The notes beneath the pieces were generated by a model. It was not told the origin of the DNA, made no database searches, and saw only the letters and a list, made by a program, of their open reading frames with translations. Below are positions 35,351 through 42,849 of a DNA stretch of 64,000 bases, one piece after another. The stretch is taken from assembly GCF_900110995.1 (NCBI RefSeq), contig NZ_FOJF01000001.1, forward strand, positions 2,745,199-2,809,198, read 5' to 3'. How positions within the stretch are numbered: the stretch's first letter is position 1; each line of letters begins with the position of its first letter. Position numbers and translations under genes: made by a program. The stretch is from Chitinophaga sp. YR573 (GTDB lineage Bacteria; Bacteroidota; Bacteroidia; Chitinophagales; Chitinophagaceae).

Positions 35351-36029
35351 CTGACGGCAGTTTTATGGTACGCCAGTCCAGCGGTTCAGCTGGCAATGCA
35401 AATTTAAGGAACCTGATGGTACGACCATCTTCCAGGTGCATCCCTTCGTAATAGGTTTTTATCTGTAAGAGGGGTGGTACTTCGGGGAGTGCATATACAT
35501 CCGGGATATCTTCTATGAGGGTACATCCGGCTGCTGCGATGACTTCCTGGGTGAACTGATAGAGTTCGGGAGAGTCTGTTTTAAGGTTGATAGTTCCTCC
35601 GGGTGCCAGTAAAGGCTGGTACAACTGAAGGAATTTCGGGTGTGTGAGTCTCTTTTTTGCTTTGGAATTACGCAGGAAGGGGTCTGGAAAGGTGATCCAG
35701 ATCTCTGAAATTTCTCCGGGAGCAAAATAATTGTTGAGTTTATCTATCTGTGTGCGGAGAAAAGCCGCGTTATTGATGGATTCGTCGAGGGCTGTTTTGG
35801 CGCCGCGCCAGATACGGTTCCCTTTAAGGTCTACGCCGAGGAAGTTCCTTTCAGGGTATCTGCGGGCGAGTGCTACGGTGTAATCTCCTTTACCACAGGC
35901 CAGTTCGAGGGTAAGCGGGTGGTTGTTTTTGTAGAATGCAGGCCATTGTCCCGGCATGTTTTCCGGGTAGATAAGTACATTCGGGAATGTTTCAATTTCT
36001 GCGAAACGTATTAATTTTTTGTGTCCCAT
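35322..36029 (-). CDS. trmB: tRNA (guanine-46-N7)-methyltransferase
   Basis: A 235-aa SAM-dependent methyltransferase forming m7G46 in the variable loop of tRNAs. The SAM motif is LACGKGDYTVALARRYPER, with the acidic residue in FLGVDLKGNR. The family motif EIWITFPDPFLRNSKAKKR contains the PDP signature. The first start at 36029 is supported by a -7 box 5 nt upstream. It leads the minus-strand run trmB, DUF5522, IPExxxVDY, pterin dehydratase. Confidence 0.95.
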   Translation of the reverse strand: MGHKKLIRFAEIETFPNVLIYPENMPGQWPAFYKNNHPLTLELACGKGDYTVALARRYPERNFLGVDLKGNRIWRGAKTALDESINNAAFLRTQIDKLNNYFAPGEISEIWITFPDPFLRNSKAKKRLTHPKFLQLYQPLLAPGGTINLKTDSPELYQFTQEVIAAAGCTLIEDIPDVYALPEVPPLLQIKTYYEGMHLEDGRTIRFLKFALPAEPLDWRTIKLPSDEATVGGGD

Positions 36030-36034
36030 TGGCG

Positions 36035-36042
36035 CAAAAGTA
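36035..36042 (-). promoter_or_regulatory. -7 element abutting the trmB start codon
   Basis: The minus strand reads TACTTTTG, an exact -7 consensus, followed by CGCCA and the ATG. This predicts a leaderless or nearly leaderless trmB mRNA. Confidence 0.6.
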
Positions 36043-36079
36043 ATTATTTCGGATTATTCTTTTTGCCGGGTGTAAAACA

Positions 36080-36114
36080 AAACGGCCTGTAAGTTATTAA
36101 CTTACAGGCCGTTT
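36080..36114 (-). terminator. Terminator of the tRNA-like RNA
   Basis: Sixteen-base perfect arms (36080-36095 and 36099-36114) around ATT. On the minus strand the hairpin is followed by a TTTTGTTTTA tract. It begins 7 nt past the 3' end of the tRNA-like element, so the RNA should end here. Confidence 0.82.
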
Positions 36115-36120
36115 ATTAAG

Positions 36121-36262
36121 CTGTAGGGGAAGGGGTCGAACCTTCACGAGGCAGTTAGCCGCAGCACAAATAAGATTAGTGGTCAACCCATTACGCTGTG
36201 TTTATCCTGTGATCCCCACCCTCGAGACAAGAGGGCATGTCTGCCAGTTCCATCACCCCACA
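36121..36262 (-). tRNA. tRNA-like RNA with 73-nt variable region, anticodon GUC
   Basis: On the minus strand the element folds as a class II tRNA. The acceptor is TGTGGGG/CCCTACA (36262-36256 with 36128-36122, one G-U pair). U8-G9 are followed by the D stem ATG/CAT with an 11-nt loop containing GG. The anticodon stem is CCCTC/GAGGG (36235-36231 with 36223-36219) with loop TTGTCTC, and the T stem is GAAGG/CCTTC with loop TTCGACC. The discriminator is G at 36121, and CCA is not encoded. Normal long variable arms are 11-23 nt; here it is 73 nt (36146-36218). Position 37 is U and position 1 is U, both rare. GUC would read Asp codons, yet G73 with a long variable arm resembles tRNA-Ser. It may not decode at all. 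Confidence 0.65.
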
Positions 36263-36321
36263 ATTTTAAAGAGCTCGTTATTCTTTGTATAAAAACGGTG
36301 TTTTGAATAACTATTATGATG

Positions 36322-36353
36322 CAAATCTAAAGACATAACTATTTTCTTGCAAA
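36322..36353 (-). promoter_or_regulatory. Consensus promoter of the tRNA-like RNA
   Basis: On the minus strand TTTG (36353-36350), a 20-nt spacer and TAGATTTG (36329-36322) match the Bacteroidota -33/-7 consensus. Transcription would begin near 36316, giving a 5' leader of about 54 nt before the acceptor stem. Confidence 0.7.
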
Positions 36354-36436
36354 TTTTTCAAGAAAAATTTTTGAAATTTCGAAATTTTTCAAATATTTGC
36401 ATGTAGTTTTAATACATTCAAAAACAAATTGTAAAA

Positions 36437-36904
36437 ATGAGCCACAATTTGAATATTGACAAACTAGATTTGCAGATCATCAGTGAAATGATGCATAATG
36501 CAGAAATCTCCTACGCTGACCTCGGGAAGAAACTTTTCGTTTCCGGTGGTACTATCCACGTTAGAATGAAGAAGCTACAAGAGCTGGGTATCGTTAAAGG
36601 TACAAAATTACATGTAGATTTAAAAATGATCGGCTACGATGTAATTGCCTTTATTGGTATTTATCTTGAAAAAAGCTCTATGTACGACACTGTGGCTAAA
36701 GAATTGCGTAAAATACCGGAGATGGTCCGGCTTAACTATACAACGGGCAGCTATAGTATGTTTGCCGAGATTATTTGTAAGGATATAACCCAGTTGAGGA
36801 GGATCCTGCATGACGAGTTGCAAAAAATAAAGGGTATTGAAAGGACTGAGACCCTGATATCTCTTGAAGAGAGCTTCTACAGAACGATTAACGTTGTGGA
36901 ATAA
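36437..36904 (+). CDS. Lrp/AsnC family transcription regulator
   Basis: A 155-aa regulator. The winged helix-turn-helix at about 5-55 (ISYADLGKKLFVSGGTIHVRMKKLQELGIV) is followed by the RAM ligand-binding domain at about 68-150 (FIGIYLEKSSMYDTVAKEL, NYTTGSYSMFAEI). Members form octamers and sense amino acids or similar small molecules. Its position 79 bp before the tryptophan dioxygenase gene hints at control of amino-acid catabolism, but many Lrp proteins act elsewhere. Confidence 0.93.
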   Translation: MSHNLNIDKLDLQIISEMMHNAEISYADLGKKLFVSGGTIHVRMKKLQELGIVKGTKLHVDLKMIGYDVIAFIGIYLEKSSMYDTVAKELRKIPEMVRLNYTTGSYSMFAEIICKDITQLRRILHDELQKIKGIERTETLISLEESFYRTINVVE

Positions 36905-36983
36905 GGTTATCCATCTTCGGCCTGCTTATGGTATTCCTGCAATGCGGGGAATGCTATAAGCAGGCAATTCATTAATTTACTTT

Positions 36984-37910
36984 ATGGTTACAACAGAAAT
37001 TGCCGATAAAATAAAGCGGCTGGAAGAAAAGTATGCCGCTATGGGCCAGGATATGTCTTCATATCTTGATGGCCTGATATATGCGGATTTCCTTACTTAT
37101 TGGGATTATATCCAGTTGGATGTACTATTAAACCTGCAACATCCCCGTACGCCTATACCTGATGAGAACATTTTCATCATTTATCATCAGATCACAGAAT
37201 TATATTTCAAACTGAGTTTACAGGCGATTGAGCAAATCTGCACTGCTCCTGTGTTAACGGCTGATATTTTCAGAACGCAGATCAAAAGGATCAATAACTA
37301 TTTCCGCAATCTGATCAACTCTTTTGAGATCATGGTAGATGGGATGGATAAAGATCAGTTCCTGCAGTTCCGTATGGCATTGCTGCCTGCTAGTGGCTTT
37401 CAGAGCGGGCAATTCCGTAAGATAGAGATCTGTTCCACTGAGCTGGTAAACCTGGTATATGAATCACAGCGGGAGGCATTGAAGGGTGCTGAAACCGGTA
37501 AGATACTTGAAAACATCTACTGGCGCAGCGGAGCCACTGAACTGGCAACAGGGAAGAAAACGTTAACACTCCGCCAGTTTGAGCTGAAATATATGGATGA
37601 GTTCCTGTTGCTGGCTACCCGTTATAAGGCTTACAATATGCAGGCCCGTTACAAACAGCTGACAGCAGCAGAACAGGCAGAACTGATACCATTGCTGAAG
37701 GAGTATGACCTGAATATCAATGTGAGATGGCCGCTGATGCATTATAAGTCGGCTGTAAGATACCTGAACAGGAAACCGGAAGACATTGCCGCTACAGGTG
37801 GTACCAACTGGCAGCAGTATCTTCCTCCAAAGCACAAACGTATCGTGTTTTTCCCGGAAGTATGGACAGAGGATGAGATGAACAACTGGGGTAAAATGGC
37901 TTTTGAGTAA
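36984..37910 (+). CDS. Tryptophan 2,3-dioxygenase family protein
   Basis: A 308-aa all-helical heme enzyme that opens the indole ring of L-tryptophan to N-formylkynurenine. Family motifs include YADFLTYWDYIQLDVLLNLQ, ENIFIIYHQITELYFKL, and FQSGQFRKIE. The later GATELATGKKTLTLR segment aligns with the C-terminal helices that hold the heme His. No other kynurenine-pathway gene is adjacent. An Lrp regulator lies just upstream. Confidence 0.92.
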   Translation: MVTTEIADKIKRLEEKYAAMGQDMSSYLDGLIYADFLTYWDYIQLDVLLNLQHPRTPIPDENIFIIYHQITELYFKLSLQAIEQICTAPVLTADIFRTQIKRINNYFRNLINSFEIMVDGMDKDQFLQFRMALLPASGFQSGQFRKIEICSTELVNLVYESQREALKGAETGKILENIYWRSGATELATGKKTLTLRQFELKYMDEFLLLATRYKAYNMQARYKQLTAAEQAELIPLLKEYDLNINVRWPLMHYKSAVRYLNRKPEDIAATGGTNWQQYLPPKHKRIVFFPEVWTEDEMNNWGKMAFE

Positions 37911-38138
37911 AGTATTGATAAATAAGGCTGTAAAGTTTTGTGAAAACTGCTTCAGAGGCGTTTTAACTATTCATATAATTAAACTATTTTTCATAAGTTT
38001 GCATAGAATGGTTGCTTTCACATATTAAGACTTACCCTAAGTACAATAAATGTTCTTCTTTAGCTGTTTTTCATTGTGAATGCCAGAGCATGACTTACCT
38101 TTCAAAATTACATTAATACTATTTTTTTAAATTGCGAT

Positions 38139-38870
38139 ATGGAATACAATACCACCCGTAACCATCTGATAATGAAGGAGTATGGAAGAAATATCCAGAA
38201 GATGATCGAATATGTGCTGAATATTGAGGATAGGGATCTTCGCCAGGGGAATGCCATGTCCCTGATAGAGCTGATGGGTACGTTAAATCCTCATCTGCGC
38301 AATGTAGAGGACTTCAGGCATAAATTATGGGATCACCTTTTTTTAATATCTGACTTTAAACTGGATGTGGATTCTCCGTATCCTATTCCTACACGTGAAA
38401 CCTTAAGGGCAAAGCCGGATAAGCTGCCTTACCCTAAGAAGTATCCACGTAACCGTCACTTTGGTAAGAACCTGGAAATGGTGATTGACAAAGCGATTAA
38501 CGAAACAAATCCTGAAAAGAAAGAAGGATTTACCCAGTGCGTAGGTAATTACATGAAACTGGCTTATAGCAACTGGCACAAAGAAAGTGTGCATGATGAT
38601 GCTATTAAGACTGAACTGAATACTATTACCAACGGACAACTGGAATTCCACCCCGGATATTCCAAACCAGTGGTTGAAGTTGCTGGTCCTAACTACAATA
38701 CCAACAGCGAATACCAACGCCTTACCGGAGCTGCCGCCAGTGCGAGCAGTCCCAACAAACGCAAAAGCTTCCAGCAAAACAAGTTCAAAAGCAATAGCGG
38801 CAAGAGTAATAACAATAAGCACAGCAACAACAACAATAACAACAAATACAATAAAAACAGGAACAAGTGA
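38139..38870 (+). CDS. DUF4290 protein with Asn/Lys-rich tail
   Basis: A 243-aa Bacteroidota protein. The DUF4290 domain at about 1-180 begins MEYNTTRNHLIMKEYGRNIQ and includes NAMSLIELMGTLNPHLR. The last 40 residues are almost wholly Asn, Lys and Ser, a basic disordered tail that may bind nucleic acid or the envelope (inference). The stop codon overlaps the GTG start of murA (GTGA), so the two are translationally coupled. The function is unknown; the coupling suggests a cell-wall link. Confidence 0.88.
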   Translation: MEYNTTRNHLIMKEYGRNIQKMIEYVLNIEDRDLRQGNAMSLIELMGTLNPHLRNVEDFRHKLWDHLFLISDFKLDVDSPYPIPTRETLRAKPDKLPYPKKYPRNRHFGKNLEMVIDKAINETNPEKKEGFTQCVGNYMKLAYSNWHKESVHDDAIKTELNTITNGQLEFHPGYSKPVVEVAGPNYNTNSEYQRLTGAAASASSPNKRKSFQQNKFKSNSGKSNNNKHSNNNNNNKYNKNRNK

Positions 38871-40174
38871 GTAGTGCTTTTGAAGTAAGAGGAGGCAACC
38901 GTCTTAAGGGGGAAATTGTGCCCCAGGGAGCCAAAAACGAAGCTTTACAGATTATCAGTGCCGTTTTGCTGACTGCAGAGAAAGTGATCATCAGCAATAT
39001 CCCGGATATTGTGGATGTGAACCTGCTGATAGAATTGCTGGGAGATATGGGTGTGAAGACAAACAGGATCAGCCGTGATACCTGTGAGTTCCAGGCCGAC
39101 CAGATTGACCTTCCTTATATAGAAAGCGCGGATTTTAAGAAGAAATCAGGCCGTTTAAGAGGCTCTGTAATGATAGCCGGTCCTTTGCTGGCGCGTTTTG
39201 GAAAGGCATACATTCCAAAACCAGGTGGGGACAAGATAGGCCGTCGCCGGCTGGATACCCATATTATCGGTTTCGAAAAACTGGGTGTACAGTTCGTATA
39301 TGATACAGATGATAATTACTTCCGTCTGGAAACAAGTGGTCTGAAAGGAGCTTACATGCTGCTGGATGAGCCGTCTGTAACCGGTACTGCCAATATTGTA
39401 ATGGCGGCAGTGATGGCAGAAGGAGTTACAACAATATATAATGCCGCCTGCGAACCTTACCTGCAACAGCTTTGTAAGATGCTGATCAGTATGGGGGCAA
39501 AAATTAACGGGGTTGGATCGAACCTGTTAACGATTGAAGGTGTTAGTTCTTTACGCGGATGTAGTCATACTATGTTGCCTGATATGATCGAAATAGGATC
39601 TTTCATTGGGCTGGCAGCAATGACGAAGAGTGAGATTACCATTAAGAATGCAGGTGTGGAGCATCTGGGGATTATTCCTGAGAAGTTCCGTCAGCTGGGT
39701 ATCGAGTTAGAGATCAGGGGGAATGATATTTATATTCCTTCCCAGGAGTTTTATGAGATCCAGACGTTCTTAGATGGTTCTATCTTAACTATTTCCGATC
39801 ATCCCTGGCCTGGTTTTACACCAGACCTGCTGAGTATAGTACTGGTAGTAGCTACACAGGCAAAGGGAAGTGTAATGATCCATCAGAAGATGTTTGAAAG
39901 CCGTTTGTTCTTTGTGGACAAGCTGATTGATATGGGAGCGCAGATAGTATTGTGCGATCCTCACCGTGCAGTTGTTATAGGAATGGGCCGTCAGCATTCT
40001 TTACGTGGTATCACCATGTCTTCGCCGGATATACGTGCGGGTGTATCGTTACTGATAGCAGCGCTAAGTGCGGAAGGCAAGAGTACTATTCAGAATATTG
40101 AACAGATTGACCGTGGTTACCAGTATATCGACGAACGGTTGAGAAAACTGGGAGCGGATATAAAAAGAGTATAG
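38867..40174 (+). CDS. murA: UDP-N-acetylglucosamine 1-carboxyvinyltransferase (Asp-type)
   Basis: A 435-aa cytoplasmic enzyme adding enolpyruvate to UDP-GlcNAc, the first committed step of peptidoglycan synthesis. K23-N24 in QGAKNEAL are the conserved substrate contacts. The active-site loop reads PKPGGDKIGRRRLD: Asp122 replaces the Cys that corresponds to E. coli Cys115. The same Cys-to-Asp change in Mycobacterium and Chlamydia MurA makes the enzyme insensitive to fosfomycin. Start is GTG at 38867, overlapping the DUF4290 stop by 4 bp. Confidence 0.95.
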   Translation: MSSAFEVRGGNRLKGEIVPQGAKNEALQIISAVLLTAEKVIISNIPDIVDVNLLIELLGDMGVKTNRISRDTCEFQADQIDLPYIESADFKKKSGRLRGSVMIAGPLLARFGKAYIPKPGGDKIGRRRLDTHIIGFEKLGVQFVYDTDDNYFRLETSGLKGAYMLLDEPSVTGTANIVMAAVMAEGVTTIYNAACEPYLQQLCKMLISMGAKINGVGSNLLTIEGVSSLRGCSHTMLPDMIEIGSFIGLAAMTKSEITIKNAGVEHLGIIPEKFRQLGIELEIRGNDIYIPSQEFYEIQTFLDGSILTISDHPWPGFTPDLLSIVLVVATQAKGSVMIHQKMFESRLFFVDKLIDMGAQIVLCDPHRAVVIGMGRQHSLRGITMSSPDIRAGVSLLIAALSAEGKSTIQNIEQIDRGYQYIDERLRKLGADIKRV

Positions 40175-40248
40175 TTTAGTTTAATAGCCGCAGGCTACGG
40201 GCTGAAGGAAGGTACTTTCCCGGTTTGTAGCCTGTCACTATTTTAAGT

Positions 40249-40815
40249 ATGAATAAGATCATCATTATTACGGCTCCATCCGGAGCTGGTAAGACCACCA
40301 TCGTAAAAAAGTTGCTGGCAGCAATGCCGGAACTGGCTTTTTCTATTTCTGCCACTACCCGTTCTGCGAGGGAAACAGAAGTGGATGGACGAGATTACTA
40401 CTTTCTTACCCCTGAAGATTTTCACAATAAGATAGAAGCGCATGCTTTTGCCGAATACGAAATGGTATATGCCGGTAAGTATTATGGCACCCTGAAAACA
40501 GAATTACAACGGATCTGGAATAATCTTCAGATACCGATGGTTGATATTGACGTAAAGGGCGCTTTATCTATCAAAGAGAAATATCATGAATCTACATTAA
40601 CGATTTTCATTGCCCCACCTACATTAGATGCTTTGCGCGTACGTCTCAGCGAACGTGGAACAGAAACACAGGCTTCCCTGGAAGAACGTTTGGGGAAAGC
40701 CCGGTACGAACTGTCTTTTGCCCACGAGTTTGACGAGATCGTTGTGAATGATGAACTTGAAAGGGCATACGCAGAAGTGAAAGCATTGGTGCAGGCCTTT
40801 CTGCAAAACACATAA
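40249..40815 (+). CDS. gmk: Guanylate kinase
   Basis: A 188-aa enzyme phosphorylating GMP to GDP. The P-loop is APSGAGKTTIVKKL at about 8-21. The GMP-binding region ISATTRSARETEVDGRDYYF is typical, as is the late VDIDVKGALSI. Downstream is the GldE gene with its own promoter. Confidence 0.96.
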   Translation: MNKIIIITAPSGAGKTTIVKKLLAAMPELAFSISATTRSARETEVDGRDYYFLTPEDFHNKIEAHAFAEYEMVYAGKYYGTLKTELQRIWNNLQIPMVDIDVKGALSIKEKYHESTLTIFIAPPTLDALRVRLSERGTETQASLEERLGKARYELSFAHEFDEIVVNDELERAYAEVKALVQAFLQNT

Positions 40816-40875
40816 TGGTTCGGTTCAATCTTTGCATAAGGTTGTCGGAACTTATTGTGTGGATTTGAAATTCCT

Positions 40876-40883
40876 TACTTTTG
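40876..40883 (+). promoter_or_regulatory. -7 element of gldE
   Basis: TACTTTTG matches TAnnTTTG exactly, 10 nt before the preferred ATG at 40894. A TTG at 40855-40857 lies 18 nt upstream as a possible -33 box. The leader would be only a few nucleotides. This supports 40894 over the frame start at 40855. Confidence 0.55.
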
Positions 40884-40893
40884 TCATTTATTT

Positions 40894-42162
40894 ATGGATA
40901 CTTATACACTCGTTATCCTTGCTATACTGGTATTACTGGCAGGCTTTTTCGCCGGCCTTGAGACGGCTTTCGCCAATGTGAATAAGTTAAGCATTGAGTT
41001 AAAAAAGAAACAGGGCCGTGCTACAGGTAAAATACTGGCCAGTTTCAATGATAACCCCTCCCGTTTCCTGGCAACCAGCCTTTTAGGTCTTACCAGCGTG
41101 ATAGTGATCTATGGGATCCTGTTTGTGGGCTTTTTTCAGCCTATGTGGAACAAGGTATTATCTCCCCAGGAAAACACCAGTTATCAGCCTCTTTTGCTGT
41201 TAATGGAAGTATTACTGGCTACATTGATCCTCCTTTCTTTTGGTTTTTTTATACCCCGTGCTATATTCCGTTCCCGTCCGGAAGCGTTGCTCAGTTTCTT
41301 TGCATTACCGATTTCTGCGATCTCCAAGCCACTGTTTGTGGTAGGTAGTTTACTGGTATCGGTATCTGAATGGATACTGAAGTACCTGTTTAATGTACGG
41401 ATCGTAGAAAGTGCTACCTCCTTCCCAAGGGTGGATGTGGAACATTTTATACGGCAGTCTCAACAACATGCAACAGAGAATCAGGAGCTGAATACGGAGC
41501 TTTTTGAGAATGCGTTATCACTGGCACATGTAAAAATAAGAGGATGTCTGATTCCAAGGAAAGAAATTGAATCCCTGGAAATCCAGAGCCCTATTGCGAT
41601 GGCGCAGCGCAAGTTTATGGAAACAAAGCTGTCCAAGATCATCGTATATGAAAATACAATTGATAATATACTGGGATATATTCACCAGCTGGATATGTTT
41701 AAGAGTCCGGCAGATATGCAGGTAATTTTACATCCGATACTGGTGGTACCTGAGACAATGAGTGCTATAGACCTGTTGAGTAAGTTTAACAAGGAAAGAA
41801 AGAGTATTGCCTGGGTAGTGGATGAATTTGGAGGAACAGCGGGTATTGTAACAATAGAGGATGTATTGGAAGAGATATTCGGAGAGATCAAGGATGAACA
41901 TGATGTGGAAGAGTTTGTGGAAAAGCAGATTGCAGAGAAGGAATATATCTTCTCAGGCAGGCTGGAACTGGATTATCTGAATGAAAAATATGGTTTTGAT
42001 TTTCCTGAGGATGAGAGTGAAACGCTTTCCGGGTATATAATTAATCATCATGAGACGATTCCAAGGTTAAAAGAGCGTATCATTATCGACGATTACGAGT
42101 TTGATGTACTGAATGTAACGGAGACTAGAATCGAAATGGTGAAGATGAAGGTGCTTGGATAA
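40894..42162 (+). CDS. gldE: GldE-like CNNM/HlyC-CorC family membrane protein
   Basis: A 422-aa protein. The DUF21/CNNM membrane domain has helices at about 5-25, 60-80, 95-120 and 140-160. Two CBS domains follow at about 190-315 (AWVVDEFGGTAGIVTIEDVLEEIFGEI marks the CBS-2 end), then a CorC_HlyC domain to the end. The order and length match GldE, named for gliding motility in Flavobacterium, though related proteins transport or sense Mg2+. Gliding genes are not otherwise present here, so motility is only inferred from the name. Confidence 0.85.
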   Translation: MDTYTLVILAILVLLAGFFAGLETAFANVNKLSIELKKKQGRATGKILASFNDNPSRFLATSLLGLTSVIVIYGILFVGFFQPMWNKVLSPQENTSYQPLLLLMEVLLATLILLSFGFFIPRAIFRSRPEALLSFFALPISAISKPLFVVGSLLVSVSEWILKYLFNVRIVESATSFPRVDVEHFIRQSQQHATENQELNTELFENALSLAHVKIRGCLIPRKEIESLEIQSPIAMAQRKFMETKLSKIIVYENTIDNILGYIHQLDMFKSPADMQVILHPILVVPETMSAIDLLSKFNKERKSIAWVVDEFGGTAGIVTIEDVLEEIFGEIKDEHDVEEFVEKQIAEKEYIFSGRLELDYLNEKYGFDFPEDESETLSGYIINHHETIPRLKERIIIDDYEFDVLNVTETRIEMVKMKVLG

Positions 42163-42301
42163 GTAATAAACAGAGAATTTGACGTTTTAAGCGGTAGAAG
42201 TCTACATTTTTATTTGCTTAGATCTCAATTATTTAGGAGAACTTACTAAATCTTTGTAAAAGAAAAGAAATCAATTGTTGATATTGTTAAGTTTTTTTTA
42301 A

Positions 42302-42309
42302 TATATTTG
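42302..42309 (+). promoter_or_regulatory. Candidate -7 element upstream of the small RNA
   Basis: TATATTTG is an exact TAnnTTTG match with TTG at 42278-42280 (21 nt away). If used, it would give a longer RNA of about 335 nt that ends at the same terminator. Confidence 0.4.
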
Positions 42310-42473
42310 CAGTGTTGAAAAAGCATCCAACTGCTAAAACGATTTAAAAAAAGTAGTAGGGAATTAACACGAATTTTATACATTTGCTATAGTTAATGTA
42401 ACACAATGATTTGATTTTTGTTAAAAGGATGTAAAAAAAATTGTTACAACATTGATAATAACATATTTCTTTC

Positions 42474-42481
42474 TATTTTTG
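42474..42481 (+). promoter_or_regulatory. -7 element of the small RNA
   Basis: TATTTTTG is an exact -7 consensus. TTG at 42452-42454 lies 19 nt upstream as the -33 element. The predicted start is near 42487. Confidence 0.6.
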
Positions 42482-42486
42482 TGATA

Positions 42487-42651
42487 GAAAATTAAAAGTA
42501 ACCAGAAACACAAACTATTTTGAAAGCTTGCCATCAATCGGATAGCTAGTGAATCTGGAAACAAAGACATTCTCGAATTCAACTTTTTTGGGGTTAACAA
42601 ACAATGGATGAAAGGCCGGCTCTTGATTCTTCTCGGGCTGGCTCTTTTTTT
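42487..42651 (+). ncRNA. Candidate small RNA of about 165 nt
   Basis: A transcription unit inferred only from signals. A consensus -33/-7 pair lies just upstream and a Rho-independent terminator sits at the end, with no credible protein frame between. The sequence contains CTCGAATTCAAC and a GGGGTT block but no family I recognise. 6S RNA is one possibility by size and position, but I cannot show the long rod-like pairing it needs. Confidence 0.45.
42615..42651 (+). terminator. Terminator of the small RNA
   Basis: Arms GCCGGCTC (42615-42622) and GGGCTGGC (42635-42642) form eight pairs, two of them G-U, followed by a TCTTTTTTT tract. Confidence 0.7.
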
Positions 42652-42808
42652 GTACATACCTCAACTGCTAAATCGTTTAATAGCCCCACAATCCCTTCTC
42701 TCTTTTTCCCGTATCTGTTTTGCACGAAGGAATCCCCATCAATTCTTTAAATTCCATTAAACTTTACACTTATCCGATTGTTCACTGCATTTTATTGTAT
42801 GCATCCGC

Positions 42809-42816
42809 TATATTTG
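42809..42816 (+). promoter_or_regulatory. -7 element of tatC
   Basis: TATATTTG is an exact TAnnTTTG match, 33 nt before the tatC ATG at 42850. No well-spaced -33 box is seen. Confidence 0.5.
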
Positions 42817-42849
42817 TGATCCTTATTAAACTCAGCCCGACTATCAGAT

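Larger units (their letters stand above)
42163..42849. other. 687-bp intergenic region carrying a small RNA candidate
   Basis: AT-rich region between gldE and tatC. It has exact -7 boxes at 42302-42309, 42474-42481 and 42809-42816 and a terminator at 42615-42651. Two overlapping short frames from ATGs at 42605 and 42608 run through the terminator. They have no family resemblance and are probably chance. Confidence 0.6.

Noticed and set aside
36121..36262. Reading the tRNA-like element as a tmRNA fragment or ordinary tRNA-Leu
   Set aside because: It is far too short for tmRNA and has no tag frame. The anticodon loop and G73 do not fit tRNA-Leu.
42605..42760. Two overlapping frames of about 50 codons downstream of the small RNA
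   Set aside because: They run through the terminator T tract, which creates the Phe/Leu-rich, membrane-like look. No promoter or conservation evidence is available.
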